Positions 1 to 5,601 of a stretch of 5,869 nt of DNA are shown one piece after another; position 1 is the stretch's first letter, and each line of letters starts with the position of its first letter. The position numbers and the translations under genes were made by a program. The DNA is from an uncultured Thermomicrobiales bacterium (GTDB lineage: Bacteria > Chloroflexota > Chloroflexia > Thermomicrobiales > UBA6265). The DNA is taken from NCBI GenBank assembly GCA_902806365.1, contig CADCWJ010000596.1, forward strand, positions 1-5,869, written 5' to 3'. Under the pieces are notes generated by a model that was not told the origin of the DNA, searched no databases, and saw nothing but the letters and a program-made list of their open reading frames with translations.

Positions 1-1116
1 GGCGGCTACCCCCTCCAGGGGCGCAGCCTCGCCTACAAATTCGCCCGCCTCGGCGCTCCGCTCTGGGCTTACGAGGCAGGAGTGTGGCCCCATTCGCCAG
101 GAATGCTGAAGCGCCTGGTTGGCCGCCACCTTCGCTGGCACGAAGCGCGGGGGGCGATCCGCCCCGACAGCACCTTGCGGCAGGAGTTGACGTTCGGGGG
201 TAGCTCCGAGATCCGGGAAACCTACATCGCCACCGGCTCCACCTACTGGGCGATGCAGGCGTTCGGCGGCCTTTGGTCGATTGCCGACGACGATCCGTTC
301 TGGTCCGTCGATGAGGAGCCGCTTCCGGTCGAGCGTGGCGATTTCCTGCGGGTGCTGCCCGAGCCGGGCTGGATTCTCGCCGGGGACGGGGCGACTGGCG
401 AGGTTCAGCGATTCAGCGCGCGAAGCCAGGGTGCCGCCGCGAAGTATGGAAAGTACGTCTACTCAACTGCGGCACCGTTCAACGTCGGGCTGGCGGGTGA
501 CCATCCTTCCCCCGACAGCATGCTTTGCCTGGCGAGTGCAGGCGAGATCGGGCACAAGGGGAGCGCCGACGCATCGGCGGTCGGCGACGGCTGGCTGCGG
601 ATGCGCTACCGGCAGACGCTGGCTGGGTTCGCGCACGAGATTGAGACGGTGATCGTGCTCGACGGCTCGCGACATCTCCGCGCCCACCGCATCATTCTCG
701 CGGCGGGAGCGCCGCCGGTTAGAGCCGTTGAAGGAGCATTTCCAGTCGGATATCCGCCTGGCGCGATTCCGATCGTCAGCACTACCGCCGCACCGCTGTC
801 CTCGTCGGCGGAAGTAGCCGGCCAGCACGTCGCGATTGTGGCGGTCGACGGGTATTCCGGAGCGGAACGTCCGGCAACGTGGCGCGGAGACGAGTCGCTG
901 AACAGCGTCTCCGGGCGATACGTGTTGCCGCTGCTGAACATCGAGCAAGTGCGACCGGTTCACGAGGCGGTCTGTCTCATCTCGATCGGCGACGCCCGGG
1001 ACGGCCAACGCGAACTCACGGGCTGCGACTGGAGCGACGATGGTGCCGTGCGCGTGACCTGGAGCGATGGCGGATCGGTGACGGTGCCGCCGCTGCCGGC
1101 GGCGGCGGGCCCATGA
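1..1116 (+). CDS. DUF2264 domain-containing protein, 5'-truncated by the window edge
   Basis: Frame 1 is open from the first base to the TGA at 1114-1116, giving 371 visible residues; the GTG at 82 is an internal codon, not a start. Visible residues 6-14 carry a GRS-x-x-Y-K/R-F motif (QGRSLAYKF). Residues 73-84 carry an S-x-YW motif (GSTYWAMQAF follows a conserved-looking E-x-Y), and D98-P99-F100-W101 closes the helical part. These are the signatures I associate with DUF2264 (COG4289), whose members are usually about 600 residues, so roughly the N-terminal 40% lies outside. Residues from about 119 on look beta-rich and would be the C-terminal domain; the tail is Pro/Ala-rich. The family has no settled activity that I know of. 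It often sits in glycan-degradation loci and is predicted to have an alpha/alpha-toroid fold, which fits the lyase and sugar-type transporter downstream. Family call is confident; function is inferred. Confidence 0.82.
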   Translation, partial: GGYPLQGRSLAYKFARLGAPLWAYEAGVWPHSPGMLKRLVGRHLRWHEARGAIRPDSTLRQELTFGGSSEIRETYIATGSTYWAMQAFGGLWSIADDDPFWSVDEEPLPVERGDFLRVLPEPGWILAGDGATGEVQRFSARSQGAAAKYGKYVYSTAAPFNVGLAGDHPSPDSMLCLASAGEIGHKGSADASAVGDGWLRMRYRQTLAGFAHEIETVIVLDGSRHLRAHRIILAAGAPPVRAVEGAFPVGYPPGAIPIVSTTAAPLSSSAEVAGQHVAIVAVDGYSGAERPATWRGDESLNSVSGRYVLPLLNIEQVRPVHEAVCLISIGDARDGQRELTGCDWSDDGAVRVTWSDGGSVTVPPLPAAAGP

Positions 1117-1129
1117 CGTTCCCGGGCCC
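1086..1129 (+). terminator. GC-rich tandem hairpins at the end of the DUF2264 gene (possible weak terminator)
   Basis: Two stems can form around the stop codon. The first pairs GCCGCCG (1086-1092) with CGGCGGC (1097-1103) over a 4-nt loop, inside the last codons. The second pairs GGGCCC (1107-1112) with GGGCCC (1124-1129) over an 11-nt loop that contains the TGA. No T-run follows, so this is not a canonical intrinsic terminator. The first stem may simply reflect the Pro/Ala codons it encodes. Confidence 0.25.
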
Positions 1130-1134
1130 ATCCA

Positions 1135-1163
1135 TGCACACGCGGCAGTGATGGATATATGAT
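1135..1163 (+). promoter_or_regulatory. Candidate sigma70-type promoter for the transporter genes
   Basis: TGCACA at 1135-1140 matches the -35 consensus at 4 of 6 positions. TATGAT at 1158-1163 matches the -10 consensus at 5 of 6, with an ideal 17-bp spacer. It lies in the most AT-rich part of a GC-rich window and just after the preceding gene. Transcription would start near 1170, leaving a leader of about 260 nt before the first possible start codon. A second -10-like hexamer, TAGAAT at 1188-1193, has no good -35 partner. The call rests on hexamer matching only. Confidence 0.4.
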
Positions 1164-1238
1164 ATAGCATCTCTTGGCGGAAGCTGATAGAATTGAACAA
1201 CATCACGGTACACAATCGCCTAAATGCCGAAGTCCCTG

Positions 1239-1269
1239 GGAAATGCCGTGCCGTCACGGCATGGCTTCC
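1239..1269 (+). promoter_or_regulatory. Perfect 8-bp inverted repeat (operator or leader hairpin)
   Basis: ATGCCGTG (1243-1250) is the exact reverse complement of CACGGCAT (1255-1262), with 4 nt between. The stem can be lengthened by GGAA (1239-1242) pairing with TTCC (1266-1269) across a 3-nt bulge. As DNA it is a 20-bp palindrome of a size typical of dimeric repressor operators; as RNA it would be a stable leader hairpin. There is no T-run after it, so it is not an obvious terminator. Its location between promoter and gene supports a regulatory role, which remains inference. Confidence 0.4.
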
Positions 1270-1319
1270 AGCGGAGCGGTATCGACAAGGAGGGCTTGAG
1301 CGCTGCGCCGCCGTCACGG
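1250..1319. repeat. Two identical 10-bp repeats containing CCGT-C-ACGG palindrome
   Basis: GCCGTCACGG occurs at 1250-1259 and again at 1310-1319, exactly 60 bp apart. Each copy contains CCGTCACGG, a 4+4 palindrome around a central C. The first copy overlaps the larger inverted repeat at 1243-1262. Spacing near six helical turns would place both copies on about the same face of the DNA, as for a pair of regulator sites. Short GC-rich repeats can arise by chance here. Confidence 0.3.
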
Positions 1320-1336
1320 AACGAACGTCCGGTCGC

Positions 1337-1364
1337 GGCACCGCGGAGATCGGTTCCGCGTGCC
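1337..1364 (+). promoter_or_regulatory. Leader hairpin, 10-bp stem with one bulge
   Basis: GGCA (1337-1340) pairs with TGCC (1361-1364), and CGCGGA (1342-1347) pairs with TCCGCG (1355-1360). C1341 is bulged and the loop is 7 nt (1348-1354). This makes a strong RNA stem within the predicted leader of the binding-protein mRNA. No T-run follows. A role in leader folding or stability is possible, and chance in GC-rich DNA is the alternative. Confidence 0.3.
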
Positions 1365-1416
1365 TGACCTGACCCAAACCGGCGGAATCTCGCGATCGCT
1401 GCAGGAAACCATCGGC

Positions 1417-1433
1417 CATGGAGTGTCTCCATG
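1417..1433 (+). promoter_or_regulatory. Hairpin covering the Shine-Dalgarno and first start codon
   Basis: CATGGAG (1417-1423) pairs perfectly with CTCCATG (1427-1433) over a 3-nt TGT loop. The 5' arm contains the Shine-Dalgarno GGAG (1420-1423) for the ATG at 1431, and the 3' arm contains that ATG itself. When folded, this 7-bp stem hides both initiation elements. It could tune translation of the binding protein, or favour the alternative GTG start at 1479, which lies outside the stem. The pairing is seen directly; the effect is inferred. Confidence 0.45.
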
Positions 1434-3467
1434 ACCATCAGTGTTGGACGCCTCGGTGTCCGAAGGGAGCTCAACCTCGTGGTCAAGCATTCGAACGGCA
1501 AGCCAACCCAGGGCATTCCCCTAAGCCGGCGTGATTTCGCCGCCCTCGTCGGTGGCGCGGGCGCCGCCTTCACGATGGGCTTCCCGGTCCGCACGATGGC
1601 GCAGACGCCTCCCGTGGCGATCCCCACCGATCTCAAGGAAGCACCGGTGCTGGCCGAGCAATCAGCGAGCGGCGCAATCCCGCCAGTCGCGGAGCGGTTG
1701 CCAGTCAATCCACTGGTTGTCACCCCGAACCAGCAGGTCGGGCAATACGGCGGCACCTGGCGCACCGCAATCGTCGGCGGCCTCGATCTCGCCTGGCTCG
1801 TCCGCACGGTCGGCTACGACTACCTGGTGCGATGGGATCCGAAATGGGAAGCGGTTGTTCCGAATGTCGCCGAATCGTGGGAGGTGAGTGCCGATGGACG
1901 AACGTTCACCTTTACGCTCCGCGAAGGGCACAAGTGGTCCGACGGCCAGCCCTTCACTGTCGATGATGTCATATTCTATGGCGAGGACATCTACCGGAAC
2001 GAGACGCTGACGACCAGCCTCGGAATCAACCCGTGGACGATCGAGAAGCTCGACGATCTTCGCTTTGCCGTCACCTTCGAGCGGCCCGACGGCCTCTTCA
2101 TCAGCAACCTGGCGACCCCCAACGGGTCGGAATGGACTCGCTATCCAAGGCACTATCTCGAGCAGTTCCACGAGAAATACAACACCACCAATCTCGATCA
2201 ACTCGTCGCCGACGCCGGGGTCGAGACCTGGCAGCAGCTCTTCCAGCAGATGGGATCGGCGATCCCCGGCACCCCGGTCGACGCGCGCTTCCAGAACCTT
2301 GACTTGCCCACGCTCTTTGGCTGGAGGCTGGTCGAACCGTACGCCGACGGCACGCGCGTTCGGGTCGAGCGCAATCCCTTCTATTTCAAGGTGGACCCCG
2401 AGGGGAACCAGCTTCCCTACATCGATGAGGTCGTCTACAACGCGGTCCAGGACAACGAGGTGCTCCTGCTTCAGGCGACGAGTGGCGAGCTCGACATGCA
2501 TGTGCGCCACATCAACAACGATGTCAACAAATCGGTGCTCTCCCAGTCGGCCGCAGATGGCGGCTATCGCTTGTTCGAGACCCTGCCCGCAACCATGAAC
2601 CGGGTCATGATCGCCCTCAACCTGACGCATCAGGATCCGAATCTGCAGGCGATCTTCGCCAACAAGGACTTCCGGGTTGGGCTCTCCCACGCCATCAACC
2701 GGCAGGAAATCATCGACACGCTCTACGTCAGCCAGGGAGAGCCGTGGCAGGGGGCGCCGCGGCCGGAATCGGCGTATGTCAACGAGACGCTCGCCAAGCA
2801 GTTCACCGAGTTCAATGTCGACCTGGCCAATCAGCACCTCGACAAGGTTTTGCCGGATAAGGGCGGCGATGGCTTCCGGCTCCGTCCCGACGGACAGCCG
2901 CTCATCTTCTCGGTCGAGGTCGCCACCGGCGGACCTGCCGCTCCGGTGGACGAGATGAACCTTGTCGTCGGCTACTGGCAGGCGGTCGGCGTCAACGCCC
3001 AGCTCAAGCCGGAAGACCGCTCGCTGCTCTACCAGCGGAAAGACGCCAACGAGCACGACTGTGTCGTCTGGGGCGGTGACGGTGGGCTGAACGACGCCCT
3101 GATCGAGATGCGATGGTACGCGCCGGTCAGCGGCGAGTCGAACTATGGTATCGGCTGGTACCAGTGGTTTGCCAAGCCGTCCAACCCGCTGGCCGCGGCG
3201 GTCGAGCCGCCCGAAGCGGTCCAGGCCCAGCTCGCTCTGGTCACCGAACTCCGCGAGACGGTCGACGAGGCGAAACAGGCCGAACTCTTCCAGCAAATTC
3301 TGGATGTCGCGGTCGAACAGTTCTACGCCATTGGCGTCCTGCTCCCGGGCCCTGGGTTCGGCATCGCCAAGAACAACTTCATGAACCTCATCGAGCCGAT
3401 GCCCGACGCCTATCTCTACCCGACACCGGGGCCGGCCAACCCGGAACAGTTCTTCTTCGGTTCCTGA
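1431..3467 (+). CDS. ABC transporter substrate-binding protein, family 5 (SBP_bac_5), Tat-exported
   Basis: This is the extracytoplasmic ligand receptor of a peptide/oligosaccharide ABC importer. A Tat signal is clear: twin-arginine motif S32-R33-R34-D35-F36, a hydrophobic stretch at 37-52, and a likely signal peptidase I site after T-M-A57. No lipobox cysteine is present. The mature part starts with a motif typical of large (over 600 residue) family 5 receptors, with VGQYGGTWR at 103-111, followed by the SBP_bac_5 hallmark at 144-180 (PNVAESWEVSADG, then W-S-D-G-Q-P-F-T-V-D-D-V). Related large receptors often serve oligosaccharides and sit beside glycan enzymes, as here; the ligand is unknown. 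The start at ATG 1431 has GGAG 7 nt upstream. An in-frame GTG at 1479 with GGGAG 9 nt upstream would give a 662-residue protein with a more usual 17-residue stretch up to the twin arginine, so the start is unsettled. A strong stem-loop follows the stop. Confidence 0.93.
   Translation: MTISVGRLGVRRELNLVVKHSNGKPTQGIPLSRRDFAALVGGAGAAFTMGFPVRTMAQTPPVAIPTDLKEAPVLAEQSASGAIPPVAERLPVNPLVVTPNQQVGQYGGTWRTAIVGGLDLAWLVRTVGYDYLVRWDPKWEAVVPNVAESWEVSADGRTFTFTLREGHKWSDGQPFTVDDVIFYGEDIYRNETLTTSLGINPWTIEKLDDLRFAVTFERPDGLFISNLATPNGSEWTRYPRHYLEQFHEKYNTTNLDQLVADAGVETWQQLFQQMGSAIPGTPVDARFQNLDLPTLFGWRLVEPYADGTRVRVERNPFYFKVDPEGNQLPYIDEVVYNAVQDNEVLLLQATSGELDMHVRHINNDVNKSVLSQSAADGGYRLFETLPATMNRVMIALNLTHQDPNLQAIFANKDFRVGLSHAINRQEIIDTLYVSQGEPWQGAPRPESAYVNETLAKQFTEFNVDLANQHLDKVLPDKGGDGFRLRPDGQPLIFSVEVATGGPAAPVDEMNLVVGYWQAVGVNAQLKPEDRSLLYQRKDANEHDCVVWGGDGGLNDALIEMRWYAPVSGESNYGIGWYQWFAKPSNPLAAAVEPPEAVQAQLALVTELRETVDEAKQAELFQQILDVAVEQFYAIGVLLPGPGFGIAKNNFMNLIEPMPDAYLYPTPGPANPEQFFFGS
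1465..1481 (+). promoter_or_regulatory. Alternative ribosome site and GTG start for the binding protein
   Basis: GGGAG at 1465-1469 stands 9 nt before an in-frame GTG at 1479-1481, which is codon 17 of the long form. Starting here leaves 15 residues before the twin-arginine pair, well within the normal range for Tat signals, whereas the ATG start leaves 32. The site is free of the hairpin that covers the ATG at 1431. I consider the two starts about equally likely. Confidence 0.45.
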
Positions 3468-3472
3468 CCAGT

Positions 3473-3516
3473 CGTGGCGGCGTCTCTGGCGAACGATCCC
3501 CAGAGACGTCGCCACG
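3473..3516 (+). terminator. 17-bp stem-loop just after the binding-protein gene
   Basis: Bases 3473-3489 pair with 3500-3516 along their whole length: 16 Watson-Crick pairs plus one G-U (3480 with 3509), with a 10-nt loop (3490-3499). The stem begins 5 nt after the stop codon. What follows is only mildly T-rich (CTCTCATCT), so full intrinsic termination is uncertain. Partial termination or 3'-end protection of the binding-protein mRNA is the likely role. Stem-loops of this sort after binding-protein genes are a known way to keep the receptor in excess over the permease. Confidence 0.6.
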
Positions 3517-3604
3517 CTCTCATCTATGGAGTGCCGGGCGACACATCGTTGTCGTCAGACGGGAAGGTCCGATACGTGGGTGATCGCAGCGAGACCTTTT
3601 CACG

Positions 3605-5596
3605 ATGACGGTTGAAACAGGGGTTCGGGCGACCGGTGGAGCACCGGCAACTCGTGCGGGAATCCTGAGCGGCAGATTCACGCCCGATCGCGTGCGCGGG
3701 CACCTAAACCCCAGGGAATCATGGCGTCCCTTTCCCCCGCTCGAGGATCGCGAAGCGTGGGGCAAGGTCGCGCTCGGCACGCGGCGGTCGATGATCGAGC
3801 AGGCGGAGGAGCGGTCCGGGATTGCCTGGCCGGAGCTCCCGGCCAGCGTCTTCCTGGACTTCGCGCGCAACGGCGATCGCAGCCGGTACGAAGCGCCCCA
3901 CTTTGCCCGACGCGTCGCCCTGATCCAACTCGTGCTCGGCGAATGCGCGGAAGGCGAGGGTCGCTTCCTCGACGACATCGTCAACGGCATCTGGGCGCTC
4001 TGCGAAGAAAGTTTCTGGGGAGTCTCCGCCCACTCCTGGAGCCGGCGTTTCGCGCGCGGGCTGCCGGACACGTCGTTCCCGGTGGTCGACCTTTTTGCGG
4101 CGGAGACCGGATCGCTCCTGGCCTGGACGCACTACCTGCTCCGGTCGGCACTGCGCAGGGAGCTTCCCGTTGTGCTCGACCGGATCGAGCGGGAGGTGCA
4201 AGCGCGGATCCTTGTCCCGTACCGGACGGTCGATGACTGGATGTGGCTGGGCATAACGCCGCGTGACGATGGGCGCCCGCCAAACAACTGGAACCCCTGG
4301 ATTCACTCCAACGTGCTCGCCGTCAACCTGCTGCTGGAGCCGGACGCCGTGGCGAGAGCCGCCACGGTCGACCGCGCCTTGACGGGGCTCGATGCCTTCC
4401 TGGCCGGCTATCACGGCGACGGCGGTTGCGACGAGGGGATCACCTATTGGGGACGGGCAGGGGGCAGCCTGTTCGACTGCCTCGACCTGCTGGCACGGGC
4501 CAGCGATAATGCGCTGAACGCCTTCGACATCCCGCTGGTCCAGGAGATCGGCCGCTACGTCTACCGTGCGCACGTCGGTCATGAGTGGTATGTCAACTTC
4601 GCGGATGGGGCAGCCAAATCCACTCCGGACGTGGGCGTGATCTTCCACTATGGGGAGCGGATCGTTGACGGCAGGCTCATGGCGCAGGCGGCCGAAGCGG
4701 AGCGGACCCGGACCGGGCTGCCGGAGACCAAGCTTTCGATCGGTCGTGTTTTGGCCTCTACTTTCGAACCGCTCCCCGAAGCGATTCTGGCCCAGCCACC
4801 GCCGTTGATACGGGACTCCTGGATGGACGGCATCGAGGTGCTGACAGCCCGGGAGCGCGCGGGCGCCACCGACGGTCTGTTCCTGGCCGCCAAGGGTGGT
4901 CACAACGGGGAGAGCCACAACCACAACGATGTCGGCCATTTCATCGTAGGCCTCGATGGCGTGCCAGTCCTGATCGATGTCGGCGTCGAGACGTACACCA
5001 GGAAGACGTTCAGCGAGCAGCGGTACGAGATCTGGACGATGCAGAGCGCGTATCACAACCTGCCGACGATCGACGGCCATCAGCAGATGCCGGGCGTGGA
5101 GTTTCGCGCGCACCATGTCGACGCCGAGACCACCGAAGACGCCGCGATGCTCACGCTTGACATGGCCGCGGCCTATCCGGCTGAAGCCGGTATCCGCTCC
5201 TGGCGCCGCACGATGCGGCTCGATCGGGCCGTACCGGCCAGCGTGACGCTTCGGGACGAGTGGCATTTGGATACAGTCCCGGCCCAGCTCACGTTGTCGC
5301 TGATGGCGGCGTCCGATGTCGAGGAGATCGCGCCGGGGCTGCTCCGCTGCGCAAGTTCGGAGCGGGCGCTGGATGTGCGGTTCGACCCCGAGGTATTTAC
5401 CGTCGAGATCGAGCGCATCGCCATCCAGGATGCGCGACTGTCGCCGGTCTGGGGCGATCACGTCAGCCGCGTCCTGCTCCACGCGACGTCACCGGCGGCA
5501 CAAGGCCAATGGACGCTGACAATGACGGCAGCGGGCACTCGGGAAATGGTCATGAGCTGTTCCCTGCAAACCGCCCTATCCGGACCGGGAGTCTGA
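3605..5596 (+). CDS. Heparinase II/III-family protein, probable cytoplasmic polysaccharide/oligosaccharide lyase
   Basis: Members of this family cleave uronic-acid-containing glycans by beta-elimination (heparin, alginate, hyaluronan types). The N-terminal two thirds look like the alpha/alpha toroid: C133-E-E-S-F-W138, N227-N228-W229, and D276-E277-G278 followed by Y281, a good candidate for the catalytic tyrosine. The C-terminal beta domain has the heparinase II/III core: H433 after GG, the H438-N-H440-N-D442 motif, D458 in a LID turn, R473-Y474, and H484-N485. H440, D458 and H484 fit the metal-binding set. At 663 residues it looks complete. No signal peptide or membrane segment is seen at the N-terminus, so it should act in the cytoplasm on imported material. 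The ATG at 3605 follows a weak ribosome site (GAGA about 11 nt upstream); an in-frame stop at 3581 limits any longer form. It lies between the receptor and permease genes. The substrate cannot be told from sequence. Confidence 0.9.
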   Translation: MTVETGVRATGGAPATRAGILSGRFTPDRVRGHLNPRESWRPFPPLEDREAWGKVALGTRRSMIEQAEERSGIAWPELPASVFLDFARNGDRSRYEAPHFARRVALIQLVLGECAEGEGRFLDDIVNGIWALCEESFWGVSAHSWSRRFARGLPDTSFPVVDLFAAETGSLLAWTHYLLRSALRRELPVVLDRIEREVQARILVPYRTVDDWMWLGITPRDDGRPPNNWNPWIHSNVLAVNLLLEPDAVARAATVDRALTGLDAFLAGYHGDGGCDEGITYWGRAGGSLFDCLDLLARASDNALNAFDIPLVQEIGRYVYRAHVGHEWYVNFADGAAKSTPDVGVIFHYGERIVDGRLMAQAAEAERTRTGLPETKLSIGRVLASTFEPLPEAILAQPPPLIRDSWMDGIEVLTARERAGATDGLFLAAKGGHNGESHNHNDVGHFIVGLDGVPVLIDVGVETYTRKTFSEQRYEIWTMQSAYHNLPTIDGHQQMPGVEFRAHHVDAETTEDAAMLTLDMAAAYPAEAGIRSWRRTMRLDRAVPASVTLRDEWHLDTVPAQLTLSLMAASDVEEIAPGLLRCASSERALDVRFDPEVFTVEIERIAIQDARLSPVWGDHVSRVLLHATSPAAQGQWTLTMTAAGTREMVMSCSLQTALSGPGV

Positions 5597-5601
5597 CCAT
5601 G
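5587..5601 (+). promoter_or_regulatory. Ribosome site of the permease inside the lyase gene
   Basis: GGGAG at 5587-5591 lies 7 nt before the permease ATG at 5599 and within the last codons of the lyase gene, whose stop ends at 5596. This strong, overlapping site indicates translational coupling of lyase and permease in one mRNA, and it fixes the permease start. Confidence 0.7.

Larger units (their letters stand above)
1117..1430. other. Non-coding regulatory interval before the binding-protein gene
   Basis: This 314-nt gap separates the DUF2264 gene from the transporter genes. It holds an AT-rich patch (about 1150-1200, including two GATATA copies at 1154-1159 and 1161-1166), a promoter candidate, two identical 10-bp repeats containing a short palindrome, and hairpins at 1239-1269 and 1337-1364. 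At its end a hairpin runs into the start codon at 1431. The only sense-strand reading frame of note is 47 codons from ATG 1224 to the stop at 1365-1367; it has no Shine-Dalgarno and no recognisable similarity, so I do not call it a gene. The size and structure suggest the binding-protein gene has its own promoter and a regulated leader. Confidence 0.6.

Noticed and set aside
82..1116. GTG at 82 as the start of the first gene
   Set aside because: The frame is open through the 27 codons upstream, and these encode the GRS-x-x-Y motif expected in DUF2264, so the gene begins before the window.
1224..1367. 47-codon sense frame inside the non-coding interval, possible leader peptide
   Set aside because: No Shine-Dalgarno precedes the ATG, the composition looks like random GC-rich DNA, and there is no run of codons suggesting attenuation.
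463..1419. 318-codon minus-strand frame crossing the DUF2264 gene and the leader
   Set aside because: Most of it is a shadow of the DUF2264 gene, and the rest crosses the hairpin-rich leader. The product is Arg-rich without family features.
1662..3515. 617-codon open frame on the minus strand opposite the receptor gene
   Set aside because: The plus-strand frame encodes an unmistakable family 5 receptor. Long antisense frames are expected in GC-rich coding DNA, and the translated sequence resembles no protein I know and is rich in charged, low-diversity stretches.
3549..3576. Separate promoter for the lyase gene (TTGTCG and GATACG, 16-bp spacing)
   Set aside because: The -10 hexamer matches the consensus at only 3 of 6 positions and the surroundings are GC-rich. 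An internal promoter cannot be supported.
3719..5482. 587-codon open frame on the minus strand opposite the lyase gene
   Set aside because: The plus strand has the full heparinase II/III motif set. The antisense product has no recognisable domain and arises from GC-skewed codon positions.
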